A DNA stretch of 52,041 nucleotides, taken from NCBI GenBank assembly GCA_903851365.1, contig CAINOB010000073.1, positions 1 through 52,041 on the forward strand. The letters run 5' to 3'. Source of the stretch: an uncultured Bacteroidota bacterium. Lineage in GTDB: Bacteria > Bacteroidota > Bacteroidia > Bacteroidales > UBA12481. A model generated the notes under the pieces. It worked only from the letters and a program-made list of their open reading frames with translations, ran no database searches and was not told where the DNA came from. Shown one piece after another: positions 17,321-27,143 of this stretch. A program made the position numbers and the translations under genes. The stretch's first letter is position 1; every line of letters starts with the position of its first letter.

Positions 17321-17947
17321 ATGAAAGCAAGATTCTGGTTATGGTGGATCCTCATCATCCTGATGATTAACGCCACTTGGATTTGGAGGCTTGATCAGAA
17401 CAGTAAAGAAGACAACCTTCAAATGAATGATACTCGTGACCGGTTCATCCAGGCAAACAGGGAGTTATACCTGTTAAACAGGGACTGGAGGTTTAGCATG
17501 AAATCAAATGGGAAACCCTTACCAGTGAATCTGGAGGTACAGAGAGCCAATGGTGAGAACTCCATAATGGACAAACATCTGGGAGCCAAAAAAAAACTAA
17601 TTCTGGTGCTCTCTGACCGACATTGTTCAACTTGCGTGGATCAATTGCTGTTTCTAGTAAAGAATGAGATTCCTGAGTTTTACAGGAATAATATCCTGAT
17701 CCTGTATTCAAGGGAGAATCAAGCGACTAAAGATCAGTGGCTGCAAAGACAGAAAATTCTGACTGGGGCTGAATTTCTTGAGATTGCTGAAAGAAGCCTG
17801 CAACTTCCGATGGATTCATTAGGGAATCCCTACTTTTTTATAGCGGGCTCCGATAAGATTGCTGGATTCGCTTTCACACCCTACCCCTCTCTCGAAGCTC
17901 AGACAAAAGAATACCTGAGTCTGATCAGGGAAAGATATTTGAACTAA
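17321..17947 (+). CDS. Membrane-anchored thioredoxin-like protein with CSTC site
   Basis: This 208-residue protein has a single N-terminal membrane segment (FWLWWILIILMINATWIW) and then a periplasmic domain. Near residue 95 comes a beta strand followed by a redox-type motif, LILVLSDRHCSTCVDQLLFL, with the CxxC placed as in thioredoxin-fold proteins. A later NPYFFIAGSDKI is compatible with the cis-proline region. It probably exchanges thiols or disulfides outside the cytoplasm. Its genes on both sides encode or precede cysteine-rich exported proteins, so these are attractive partners. No further domain is recognised, and the fold is inferred from the motif and strand pattern only. Confidence 0.65.
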   Translation: MKARFWLWWILIILMINATWIWRLDQNSKEDNLQMNDTRDRFIQANRELYLLNRDWRFSMKSNGKPLPVNLEVQRANGENSIMDKHLGAKKKLILVLSDRHCSTCVDQLLFLVKNEIPEFYRNNILILYSRENQATKDQWLQRQKILTGAEFLEIAERSLQLPMDSLGNPYFFIAGSDKIAGFAFTPYPSLEAQTKEYLSLIRERYLN

Positions 17948-17957
17948 ATCAAGAACA

Positions 17958-19151
17958 ATGAAAACTCTGATCATAAATAGTCTTCTGATAGGAATAATTA
18001 TTCTATCCGGCTGCACATCAAAGAGGAAGGACACCGGTTCTATTAAAACCGTAAAGTTTGAATCGGCCGATGCGATCGACCTCGGCCAGTTTATTGAACG
18101 GGTTCACCTTGTTCAATTGGAAAACCGACCCGAATCGGCATTTATTGAAATCTATAAGGTAATCGTAGTGGGCGAAAATATATTCATGCTCGACAAACGG
18201 CTTGAGGCTGTCTTCTGTTTCGACACCACAGGTAAGTTCAAGTACAGGATTCAGCGTATCGGCCGGGGGCCGGGAGAATACAAAGAGCTGGATGCAATGT
18301 GGGTTAAACCGGCCGAGAAAGAGCTCTGGCTCCAATCATTCTGGCCATCCAGGATCATGGTATATAATTTTGATGGTCGGTTGTTACGTGATTTCCCAAT
18401 CCGATGGTCAGGCAAGGACATGATTGGGTTAGGAGACAATTGCATAGCAGGTTTTAATACGACTAATTCCAATGATGGAATCGACAGTATTCCGGGAGGT
18501 GTATTCCTTCTGAATGAGAAGGGAAAACTGAAAAGCCAGTCACTAATTGCCGGGAACAATTTCCCATTTTGGGGGGTGAATTACCAACGATATTTTGAGG
18601 AATTCGAAAATGGAGCGTTGCTTCTTAACCAATCTGATACTATCTATCGGATCAATGAATCAGGTGAGTCATCCCCCGAAGTATTCCTGGATTGGGGAAA
18701 GTTAAAATATCCCGAAAAGTTCAAAGTAATCGGGTTTGATTCCCCCTTGTATCAAGAGACGAAGGACGTAAATTATATTTCAGGGAAAGATCAGCTTATT
18801 GCCTTTGGTCCAATCAGGTTATTCAGGATCATTTTGGACCACCATATGGAATTGGCTATGGCAAACCTTTCAACTGGGGAAGGCTCCTTTTCAGACCAGT
18901 TTAACAGTAGCAATGTTAAGGTACCATTATTATACCCATTGGGGAAGAGCGATAAGGGTGAATTGATTGGCATTTATGACATTGACCTCCTTATGGCATA
19001 TAGAGACTCACGCTCCAGCCAGCCTAAAGATCCAAAAGCCGATGAGTTATATCAGGTTATGGACTCTATTGTTAAATCAGCCCTGGCACAGGACCGTCCT
19101 GTACTTTGGTTTGCAAAAATTAAAAATGAGTGGTTATCAAAATCTCTTTAA
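17958..19151 (+). CDS. 6-bladed beta-propeller lipoprotein
   Basis: This 397-residue lipoprotein has a lipobox ILSGC (cysteine near residue 19). After it comes a 6-bladed propeller of the kind often annotated in Bacteroidota, with blades carrying KVIVVGENIFMLDKRLEAVFCFDTTGKF, IQRIGRGPGEYKELDAMWV and MVYNFDGRLLRDFPIRW. The C-terminal part contains YPLGKSDKGELIGI and ends with RPVLWFAKIKNEW. Such proteins lie beside small exported proteins and thioredoxin-like genes in many genomes, but no function has been shown that I know of. It lies 10 bases after the thioredoxin-like gene and 18 bases before the second small protein. Confidence 0.78.
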   Translation: MKTLIINSLLIGIIILSGCTSKRKDTGSIKTVKFESADAIDLGQFIERVHLVQLENRPESAFIEIYKVIVVGENIFMLDKRLEAVFCFDTTGKFKYRIQRIGRGPGEYKELDAMWVKPAEKELWLQSFWPSRIMVYNFDGRLLRDFPIRWSGKDMIGLGDNCIAGFNTTNSNDGIDSIPGGVFLLNEKGKLKSQSLIAGNNFPFWGVNYQRYFEEFENGALLLNQSDTIYRINESGESSPEVFLDWGKLKYPEKFKVIGFDSPLYQETKDVNYISGKDQLIAFGPIRLFRIILDHHMELAMANLSTGEGSFSDQFNSSNVKVPLLYPLGKSDKGELIGIYDIDLLMAYRDSRSSQPKDPKADELYQVMDSIVKSALAQDRPVLWFAKIKNEWLSKSL

Positions 19152-19169
19152 ACAAATAAAATCAAAAAC

Positions 19170-19496
19170 ATGAAAACAAAACATCAATTGACAATTATGA
19201 TTCTGGTTGGCGGCCTCATGGTGACAGGTATTGTATACGGAGATGATCCATTAAAAGGAGCCGCAAATGATACCACAAATGGAAAGAATATGGGATGGCA
19301 GGAAAAGACTAGCCGGCAACCGGTCTACATTTCTGATGGATTCAGGCTCAGTGCAGGAGTCGGTTTCGGGTTAACAGGCCCGAACCTGAACGTTAATCTA
19401 GGCACTACCCTTTCGAGTATTGAGTGTTGTCAACCCGCCACACTGCCCCAGTTTTGGTGCAATTATAATGCCGACGATGAAAAGTGTGACAACTAA
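19170..19496 (+). CDS. Small exported cysteine-rich protein, second of two
   Basis: This 108-residue protein has a cleavable signal (LTIMILVGGLMVTGIVYG, cleavage near DDPLKG), a Gly/Asn-rich mature middle (SAGVGFGLTGPNLNVNLG) and a C-terminal cysteine array: CC, nine residues, C, eight residues, C, then DN at the end. Length, topology and array match the first small protein of the operon; the middle regions do not obviously align. It is last in the operon and is followed by a strong terminator. I do not recognise a family. A structural or signalling peptide, or a substrate for the neighbouring thioredoxin-like protein, are possibilities only. Confidence 0.72.
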   Translation: MKTKHQLTIMILVGGLMVTGIVYGDDPLKGAANDTTNGKNMGWQEKTSRQPVYISDGFRLSAGVGFGLTGPNLNVNLGTTLSSIECCQPATLPQFWCNYNADDEKCDN

Positions 19497-19518
19497 GTTT
19501 GTATCAGTCAATGTAATC

Positions 19519-19547
19519 AACCCCGGAATTCCATCCGGGGTTTTCTT
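19519..19547 (+). terminator. Rho-independent terminator after the cysteine-peptide operon
   Basis: Stem AACCCCGG/CCGGGGTT with an eight-base loop is followed by TTTTCTTTT. It closes the four-gene plus-strand operon, just before the convergent RND operon end. Confidence 0.85.
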
Positions 19548-19610
19548 TTGGGGTAAGATCTTCTTTTTGTTAATCGTCTTTCGATCTTTTCTTCGATCTC
19601 CTGTCACCCA

Positions 19611-22600
19611 TCACTTGTCACCTGTCACCATCTTCTTATCCTCATGCCGATAAGCCATCCAATAGATAATCGGCACTATATAAATGCTGACAAGAGTTCC
19701 GATGGTCATACCTCCCATAATAGTCAATGATAAAGGTCGCTCCAAATCAGCACCCAGCCCTTTAAAGAATAGAAATGGCAACATACCTAATACTGTTGTC
19801 ATACTGGTCATAATTATTGGTTTCAGTCGACGTTGGCCGGCAATATGAATAGCTTCCAGGACAGGATAGCCTTCAGCTCGGGTACGATTGATCGTATCGA
19901 TTTTCAAAATAGAGTCATTAATTATTATCCCTCCCATAACGATGATCCCGATAGCAGACATCAGGTTAACTGTTTCTCCGAATATCCAAAGCATAAAAAG
20001 TGCCGATGCCAGGTCGATAGGCAATTCAACCAGTACGATCAATGGTTGTAAAAAAGACTCAAACTGTGCTGCCAGAATGAAATACAATAATATCACAGAA
20101 ATCAGGAGTACAATCATCAGTTCCTTCATCAGGACCTTTTGCCGGAACCATGTTCCATCAAACTCGGCTTGCAGAATGGTGGAATTCCGTATGCCATTCT
20201 TGATTTTATCGATAATTGTTGGAACAGAAAAGGAAGCCGACTTGGCCACCAATGGCACATATTCACCATTGCGTGATGCCCTAATAGTTTTGTATTGTTG
20301 TTCCCGGCCAATCTTGACCAAACTTGACAAAGGATAATCAATTCCTTCACTGTTCCGGACAAAAGTATTCCTTACAATGTCTGCAACTGGGCGCTGCTCA
20401 TCTGCCAGAAGTATCGGGATAAATCGTTGGTAGGTCTTCAATATGCCAATCCGTTTCTGGTTAAATGCCTTTTCAAGCTGATCGGTTACGCTTGTGAAAC
20501 TAACCTTGTACAGTAAAAGAAGTTCAGGATCAACTTCGATCACAATCTGATCATGAACTGGCACCTGTTCAAAAGTCAGGTTTTCTTTTTTGGCAAGAGA
20601 ATCTGTAAACTCCCAAACTTCCTGAAGTAAGGGTTGCTCCTGACCTTTCATACTTGATATGCGGGTAAGAAGTTCTGGAATATCCTCAGAAAATATAGCT
20701 TCAAAAATATTTTCAGGTGGATGAAAACTCACATTAGCAATTGGATAATGATTAGAAATAAATTCCTTAATGTGCTTAATTACCTGATCAATTGAATCAG
20801 AATTAACCATTTTCATATAGATCTCTGATTCAGAGGACGTTTTCTCTGCATTTCGGTTCAAAATAAATTGTTGCTCACCCACAAGAGACGAATATTGAAT
20901 CAGGCTATCCGGCAATTTCTTAACCAATTCAGCGATGCGACGTGCGTTTTCTTCCACATGAATCGGTTCGTTCCAATCGAAGGATGCTATGATCTCCGTT
21001 CTTTCAACTTCAGGAAGCTGGCTCATTCCAACCATATTGTATAGTGGATATGACGCAGCGACCATCAATATTGAAGCTACAAGGTATATACCCCGATATT
21101 TGAATACATGGCTGAATGATTTTTCATACGCCTTTTCATAATTGATGGTGTTAATCTTCCCCAAAAAATTATTTGTTGCTGACTTTGGTTTTCTGATGTA
21201 AAACAGGCGGAATAGAACTGGTATCAGGGTTATCGAAACCAGGAATGAGGAGGTTAACCCAATAGTAATGGAAATGGCTTCATCATAAAATAGTGCTCCA
21301 GAAATCCCGCTAAGGAAGATTAGTGGAATGAAAACCGCACAGGTCGTTAATCCTGAAGATATCAGTGGCCGGATAACCTCATTGGTCCCATGCACACATG
21401 CCTTGTGTATTGTTTCTCCCCTGTCGAGATACTGATTGATATTATCGATTACAATTATCGAATTGTCGATCATCATCCCCACGGCCAAAACGAGTCCGGA
21501 TAACGAGATAATATTCATCGATAATCCGAACAGGTAAAACATCAGCAAGCAAACCACGAGTGATACCGGCACCGAAAATGCAATAAGTGTTGGAGACCTG
21601 AAATCTTTAAGAAACAGGAACATCATCATCATGGCCAGCAACCCGCCAAACCAGAGACTCTGCTTTAAGTTGCCCATGGAATAAGTGAGGATGGTGGTTT
21701 GGTCCTTCTCAATTTCAAAATTCAGCTGGGGATAATCAGTCCGATAAGTGGCCACCATCTTATCGATTTCTTTCTTCAGATCAGCTATCCGTGCATCGGA
21801 TTGTTTTATTATAGCCATACAGAGGCCTGTTCGATCGCGGTTCATGAATAAACCGCGACGCTCCTGTGGTCTGACTTCGACTTTGGCAAGGTCTTTAAGC
21901 TGCAAAAGCCTGTTGTTTTTCCCGATGTACAGATTACTGATGTCATCGGCATTTTTAAGGTAATTGGCAAATTTTATCTGATACTGATAATATCCATCGC
22001 GGACCATCAGATTTCCAATGTTCGTATTATTTGATTCCAGTGCGTTGAGAATATCCTGATCTGTGATCCCCAGGCTTTTTAATTTTTCCTGATCGGGAGT
22101 AATTACCAGCTCGGGTTGCATGGCGCCAGTAAGATCCACCATAGCTACCTCAGGCAGTTGCTCGATACGTTTGAGAATTACAGATTGTACGAACTCGCTT
22201 AATTCGACCAGCTTTTCTTTATCTGACCATTCCGATTTCTGTGTAATCATCAGGTTAAAAACCGGAATATCCGTTGCCGAGGCTTTTATCACCCTAGGCC
22301 GGTTGAAGCCACGGGGCAGATAATTCATGGCATCATCAATCTTTTCATTGCACTCGATATAAGCAAAATTGATATCGGTACCATGAGCAAATTTCATGCG
22401 GATAATACTGTATCCGTCGCGGGTTTCACTCTCAATATCCTGCAAATGTGCTACTTGCATTAACTGTTGACGTATAGGAGTCGACACTGTATTTTCCATT
22501 TCTCTAGCCGGAATGCCCTGATATGTTGACTGCACCGTAATTTCAGGTATATCGATATTAGGCATCAGCGAAACCGGCAATTGGAAAACTGTGACAACCC

Positions 22601-22667
22601 CTAGAAAAAGGATAGCCAAAAAGGCCATAATAACGGCTATAGGGCGATGAATGAGAAAGTTAACCAT
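19611..22667 (-). CDS. RND efflux pump inner-membrane subunit (second of the operon)
   Basis: This 1018-residue resistance-nodulation-division permease has the two-fold repeat of 12 membrane helices and two large periplasmic loops. The start MVNFLIHRPIAVIMAFLAILFLGVV and the GMMIDNSIIVIDN segment of TM4 are typical of the hydrophobe/amphiphile exporter branch. TM4 has Asp-Asn rather than the Asp-Asp of AcrB, and the TM10 segment reads GGIIINDSILKID without the AcrB lysine. The gene is third in an operon of pump, adaptor and pump. Substrates cannot be predicted. Confidence 0.9.
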   Translation of the reverse strand: MVNFLIHRPIAVIMAFLAILFLGVVTVFQLPVSLMPNIDIPEITVQSTYQGIPAREMENTVSTPIRQQLMQVAHLQDIESETRDGYSIIRMKFAHGTDINFAYIECNEKIDDAMNYLPRGFNRPRVIKASATDIPVFNLMITQKSEWSDKEKLVELSEFVQSVILKRIEQLPEVAMVDLTGAMQPELVITPDQEKLKSLGITDQDILNALESNNTNIGNLMVRDGYYQYQIKFANYLKNADDISNLYIGKNNRLLQLKDLAKVEVRPQERRGLFMNRDRTGLCMAIIKQSDARIADLKKEIDKMVATYRTDYPQLNFEIEKDQTTILTYSMGNLKQSLWFGGLLAMMMMFLFLKDFRSPTLIAFSVPVSLVVCLLMFYLFGLSMNIISLSGLVLAVGMMIDNSIIVIDNINQYLDRGETIHKACVHGTNEVIRPLISSGLTTCAVFIPLIFLSGISGALFYDEAISITIGLTSSFLVSITLIPVLFRLFYIRKPKSATNNFLGKINTINYEKAYEKSFSHVFKYRGIYLVASILMVAASYPLYNMVGMSQLPEVERTEIIASFDWNEPIHVEENARRIAELVKKLPDSLIQYSSLVGEQQFILNRNAEKTSSESEIYMKMVNSDSIDQVIKHIKEFISNHYPIANVSFHPPENIFEAIFSEDIPELLTRISSMKGQEQPLLQEVWEFTDSLAKKENLTFEQVPVHDQIVIEVDPELLLLYKVSFTSVTDQLEKAFNQKRIGILKTYQRFIPILLADEQRPVADIVRNTFVRNSEGIDYPLSSLVKIGREQQYKTIRASRNGEYVPLVAKSASFSVPTIIDKIKNGIRNSTILQAEFDGTWFRQKVLMKELMIVLLISVILLYFILAAQFESFLQPLIVLVELPIDLASALFMLWIFGETVNLMSAIGIIVMGGIIINDSILKIDTINRTRAEGYPVLEAIHIAGQRRLKPIIMTSMTTVLGMLPFLFFKGLGADLERPLSLTIMGGMTIGTLVSIYIVPIIYWMAYRHEDKKMVTGDK

Positions 22668-22684
22668 AGGTATTGGGTGTCGGG

Positions 22685-23776
22685 TTATTTCGCGTTGAAT
22701 TTAAACTCCAATTCGGCGTCATTCGCCAGATTAAGGTTTCCCTTGGTTATAATGGTATCACCCACTTTTAGAATTCCCTCCTTCACCACCCGGATGGTAT
22801 AACTTGATGAGTTTTCGAGTTCAGTTTCCACATAGTTCCAATAGGAGCGTCCGTTTAACAGTGAGAAAACCACCTGTTGGTTATTGCGCAGAACCACGGC
22901 TTCCTTAGGAACGATCAGTCCACCCGGAACTTTATCCCGGATCAGTGCTTTCACATTCATCCCTTCCAACAGCCTACCATTAGAATTGGGAACCCTGGCT
23001 TTGATTGTAACATGTCCAAATTCATCTATCAATGGATTGATCTCTACGACCCTTCCAATATATGTTACCGAATCCATCGCAAATGGTTTTACAATAACCT
23101 CCTGTCCACTTCGCAATGCAGCAACCTCATTTTCCATCACTGAAAAAACAACCTCAAACTCCTTATCATTAATGATCAGGCAAAATGGCTTGTCACCAGC
23201 TGGAAAATTCTGTTCCTTGCATTCCAGGCTGGCAATCCTGCCTGAGACGGGCGCAACCAAACGGGTATAATCAAAACGTATAAGTGCTTGTTGATAAGCC
23301 AACTCTGCCTCCTCAAATCCAGTCTGCATATTGAAGCGTTTAAGAGCATCAGCAGGGATATCCTCAGGATTTTTTGCTCCAATCTGATGTCCAACTATCA
23401 GTGCTAATCTGTCCAACCTGACCCTTTCCATTCGGAGCTTGGCCTGCTCAAGGTCTAGCTTTTCCATTTGGTTATCCAATTCGGCAATCAATTTTCCAGC
23501 TTCCACCCAATCACCGTTCTGACAATAAATTTTGATGACCTTTTCGCTGTTCCTGAATTTCAGCGAAGCCTTGTGAAAAGCTTCCAGTTTACCATTACTC
23601 ACAAGTTCCATTGGGAAATCGCCAAATTCAATTAACTGGCCCTCGGTTTTTATAGGATCGGCCTTAGCTCCAATATCCCCGAGCTTACTGCCAAATTTAT
23701 TCTCAGCCTTTTTTTTGCAAGCCGGATTGATGCTAAAGAAGCAGATGGCTAGAATACAATAGATCAGGTTTTTCAT
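22685..23776 (-). CDS. RND periplasmic adaptor (membrane fusion) lipoprotein
   Basis: This 363-residue lipoprotein has a signal ending in NPAC (cysteine near residue 20), then the barrel-sandwich and helical hairpin (about 60-190; for example DWVEAGKLIAELDNQMEKLDLEQAKLRMERV) and VAPVSGRIASLECKE. The beta-barrel and membrane-proximal domains follow. Such adaptors bridge the inner-membrane pump and an outer-membrane TolC channel. It lies between the two pump genes with gaps of 11 and 17 bases, so it probably serves both. No TolC gene is in this operon. Confidence 0.9.
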   Translation of the reverse strand: MKNLIYCILAICFFSINPACKKKAENKFGSKLGDIGAKADPIKTEGQLIEFGDFPMELVSNGKLEAFHKASLKFRNSEKVIKIYCQNGDWVEAGKLIAELDNQMEKLDLEQAKLRMERVRLDRLALIVGHQIGAKNPEDIPADALKRFNMQTGFEEAELAYQQALIRFDYTRLVAPVSGRIASLECKEQNFPAGDKPFCLIINDKEFEVVFSVMENEVAALRSGQEVIVKPFAMDSVTYIGRVVEINPLIDEFGHVTIKARVPNSNGRLLEGMNVKALIRDKVPGGLIVPKEAVVLRNNQQVVFSLLNGRSYWNYVETELENSSSYTIRVVKEGILKVGDTIITKGNLNLANDAELEFKFNAK

Positions 23777-23787
23777 ATATCGTTGGG

Positions 23788-26700
23788 TTATTTTTTCAAT
23801 CTTCTAAAATGCTTTCGATGCTGATTCTTTAAGGGTAAAAATGCAGGCATAAATACCATAATCGCTAAAACGGAGAATATCAGTCCACCCATAGTTCCGG
23901 CAGCAAGAGCAAACCAAAAGGCTTCATCTTCGCCATCCATAATAAATGGAACTAATCCCAATACAGTCGCCAGCACCGTCAGCGCGATCGGAATGATTTT
24001 TCCCTGGTAAGATTTTATATAAAGTCGCGAAGGAGTTAGTTTCCGTGCGGCATCTTTCATATAGTGATTATAGTCGCTTAAAATATAGAGTGCAGCATTA
24101 ACAACAATTCCACTTAATAAAATAAATGCAGCAAAACCACCTTGATCAAAACTTAGATTAAATACATAAAAGGTAAGAAATAGTCCGACAAAAGAAATTG
24201 GAATCATGGCCACCACTGCCAATGGCTGTATAAGGGATTCAAGCAAAATAGCACATATCAGGTAAATGATCGCGATAACGAGAAGAATCAATAGAAACTG
24301 TCTGTTCGCCTCCTGCTCCCGGTAATAGTTACTTGTTTGTTTAATAGAATAACCGATTGGAAGTAAGGAGGATACCTCGTCAATAACCTTCTGCCGATGC
24401 AGCTCAGCCCCTCTGGTAGATCCAATAAAATCGTACGCTACAGTTAATCTATATTGCTGATCTTCTTTGCAAATTGCCTTGTTGATGCCTTCTTTATGGC
24501 GATCTCCAAGATTATCTAAACGAATCATGGATTTGCCATTTACAATGGGTGTATGCCCCATCATCCAGATATCAAATTTATCGGATTGCACAGATTTCAG
24601 CCTGACCGGTTCATAAACCCCATTTATAAACAGCTCAGCATCTGTCGACTGACTGATCCCATATCCCTGAAGGTAGGCATAAACCTGTACTGGTGAAATA
24701 TTTTTCAGTTTAAGCTTTTGAGGATCCATCGATATAACATATTCGTAAAGAGGGTCCCTGTATCCCCAGTAATATGAATTACTCAACGTACTTACAATAT
24801 CGAATTTTGAGGCGCGAACATGCTCAGCCGCCTTATCCTTCACCATATTGGCGTATTTCAGCAGCTCTTCGTAGTTATATCCAAGGAGGTCTATTTGCTG
24901 TGATCCAACCTGCTCGGAAAGTGAATTGTTGAAACCCGGACCTACCCCATAAACTCCCCAATCAGGAGCAGTTAGCTGATTTGCAAGAAGATTCAGCTGG
25001 TTATACAAAACATATGGGAAGGCCCCCATTTCAAATTCCGGTTTAAAATTGATCGTCATATTGGCCGATCTGGCACTATTGACACTTGTTACAAACTGAT
25101 CAATCTGGTCATATCCTTTCAGATAGCCCTCCACCTCAACCATAAGATCGTTCATTTGGCGTAGAGTGGCACCCTGCGGAAGAGCTACGGTTACGCGGAT
25201 TGATGTACGTTCAGGTTCCCGATACCGATATCTCGAAAAAACCTTAGTGCTAAAAAGACGTAAAGTACCTCCCATAACTTTATCTGAAACAGGTTTGATC
25301 TTTTGTATATAAGTCTCGCTAGCCAATGTGCCCCTATAAATTTTGTGATACCATTTTTCCCCTTCCATTTTGGTTGGAAGTTTGCCTGTAGGAAGACCAA
25401 AAATAAGTACGGCCATCACAATGAAAATCCACCTGTATCGCTGTGAAAACCCTATAAAGGGTTGATAGAGCCTATTAAATTTTGCTGCGAATCTGAGACT
25501 TTTTGGGCGGCGTCCCTGTTGACCTGGCTGGAGACCGATCAGTTCCATCAACGCAGGAACCAGGAAAAGGGCAACTGCCATGGAAACAGCCAGGCTGAGC
25601 ATCATGACTGCAGAAAAGTCCATTAATTGTAATCTCAGTTCTTCGCCCATAAATCGGATTACGGATAATGCGCCCACAGTGGTGGCGGTTGCGGCTAAAA
25701 TAGCCAGAAAGACTTTCCTGTTCCCCTTAGTCCTAAGGTGGTCCACCATTATTATAGTGTTATCGATAATAATCCCTAGCGAGACGGTAATCCCCGCCAT
25801 GGAATACAGGTTGATTTCGACCTTGAAAATATAGAACAAGATTGCGGCAATCAATAAATTGGATATCAGACTAATAAAAATAATCAGGAGGTAACGTAGC
25901 CTTCGGCTGGTGATCAGAACAAATAACATCAGGATTCCAAAGGAAAACAGTGTCCGACGAACAACCTTTTGTATCTCATCCCGGATGAATTCCGTGGAAT
26001 CTGAACTGAGCAGCATAAAGTATCCACTAGGAAACGAAGAAGAAAGTGCAACCAGCTCCTTCTTAATATCATCAGCCACCTGCAGGCTATTGGCTTCCTT
26101 CGATGCGGTAAAAACAAGGTTGATAGTATTATTTCCGTTAATCCTGTAATAACCGGTAGGCTCTTCTTCGATATACCTGATCTTACATAAATCGATAATT
26201 CTTAAAATCCGTCCACCAACTGAGGCGATAGGAATATACTGCCACGATCCATCTTTCGCTTTTACAGTCTGTATCGATACGCTCTTCGGCGATTCCAATC
26301 CCAAAGCATCTTCACGGTCGTATCCCATCCCGATAACCTCTTTATGGAAATAGCTGGCGAGAGCAGAACTGATATCCTTACGATTCAAATGTATCTGACT
26401 TAGTTTCTCCTCGTCATACTCAAGTTCCCATTCCATCGGCATCGCACCATAGACCTGGATATCATATAACCCCTGAATGCCAGAAAGTTTTGGCTTTATC
26501 GTTTCCTCTGCATATTTCTGAATCAGGCGTGGGCTTGCTGGTGCGTTCAGGGTATAAGTCAGCAGTGTTTTTTCTTCGGAAGTTGAATTATATGACGAAA
26601 TCTTTGGATAACTGACCCTATCAGGCAATCTCGGAAAAATCTCACGGACTTTTGATGCCACCTCAAACCGCATGGCATCCATATCAGCATTCTTATCAAA

Positions 26701-26976
26701 GGCGAGATTTATATAACCACTGCCATTCCCCGACTGAGAGGTGATTTTAGTCACTCCGCGGATGGTATTAAGCAGCCCTTCCAACGGAGCCGTGACTTCC
26801 TGTTCAATTAATCTGGGTGAAGCTCCCGGCCACACATAACTGATATAAAGGGACTTCATTGTTCTGGTTGGCTGCAAATGTATTGGCAACCTTGGAATCA
26901 GGGCTGCTCCGATGATCATCAGGATCATCGAAACAACCAGGATCGAAAAAGATGAAGTCCTATGCTCGGTCGACAT
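23788..26976 (-). CDS. RND efflux pump inner-membrane subunit (first of the operon)
   Basis: This 1062-residue RND permease has helices and loops as in the AcrB superfamily. The N-terminal SFSILVVSMILMIIGAALIPRLPI and the WPGASPRLIEQEVTAPLEGLLNT region are characteristic. TM4 reads SLGIIIDNTIIMVDHL (one Asp only) and TM10 reads LSGIVVNAALYILSDY, so the proton-relay residues differ from AcrB. It differs strongly from the 1018-residue pump in the same operon; two different pump chains with one adaptor recall MdtBC heterotrimers. The gene has no visible regulator beside it. Confidence 0.9.
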   Translation of the reverse strand: MSTEHRTSSFSILVVSMILMIIGAALIPRLPIHLQPTRTMKSLYISYVWPGASPRLIEQEVTAPLEGLLNTIRGVTKITSQSGNGSGYINLAFDKNADMDAMRFEVASKVREIFPRLPDRVSYPKISSYNSTSEEKTLLTYTLNAPASPRLIQKYAEETIKPKLSGIQGLYDIQVYGAMPMEWELEYDEEKLSQIHLNRKDISSALASYFHKEVIGMGYDREDALGLESPKSVSIQTVKAKDGSWQYIPIASVGGRILRIIDLCKIRYIEEEPTGYYRINGNNTINLVFTASKEANSLQVADDIKKELVALSSSFPSGYFMLLSSDSTEFIRDEIQKVVRRTLFSFGILMLFVLITSRRLRYLLIIFISLISNLLIAAILFYIFKVEINLYSMAGITVSLGIIIDNTIIMVDHLRTKGNRKVFLAILAATATTVGALSVIRFMGEELRLQLMDFSAVMMLSLAVSMAVALFLVPALMELIGLQPGQQGRRPKSLRFAAKFNRLYQPFIGFSQRYRWIFIVMAVLIFGLPTGKLPTKMEGEKWYHKIYRGTLASETYIQKIKPVSDKVMGGTLRLFSTKVFSRYRYREPERTSIRVTVALPQGATLRQMNDLMVEVEGYLKGYDQIDQFVTSVNSARSANMTINFKPEFEMGAFPYVLYNQLNLLANQLTAPDWGVYGVGPGFNNSLSEQVGSQQIDLLGYNYEELLKYANMVKDKAAEHVRASKFDIVSTLSNSYYWGYRDPLYEYVISMDPQKLKLKNISPVQVYAYLQGYGISQSTDAELFINGVYEPVRLKSVQSDKFDIWMMGHTPIVNGKSMIRLDNLGDRHKEGINKAICKEDQQYRLTVAYDFIGSTRGAELHRQKVIDEVSSLLPIGYSIKQTSNYYREQEANRQFLLILLVIAIIYLICAILLESLIQPLAVVAMIPISFVGLFLTFYVFNLSFDQGGFAAFILLSGIVVNAALYILSDYNHYMKDAARKLTPSRLYIKSYQGKIIPIALTVLATVLGLVPFIMDGEDEAFWFALAAGTMGGLIFSVLAIMVFMPAFLPLKNQHRKHFRRLKK

Positions 26977-27143
26977 TTAATTGGGCCGGGTTTATTTAAT
27001 CGTCGATTTTGGAGGACAATGGCTTGGTTAAAGATAGCAATTATCTATCCCGATACATCAAACGATAAACCCAATGATATAGATACAAGAATAGCTGCCC
27101 AATGGAAAAAATCCATTAAGAATTATTAAAAAGAGAAAAAAGA

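Noticed and set aside
19611-26976. Heavy-metal (CusA-type) assignment for the RND pumps
   Set aside because: I saw no metal-binding methionine clusters, and the adaptor lacks metal motifs; a general efflux role is safer.
27101-27117. AATGGA-AAAAA-TCCATT hairpin between lipoprotein and RND genes
   Set aside because: Short, AT-rich stem with no T-run in either direction; may be chance.
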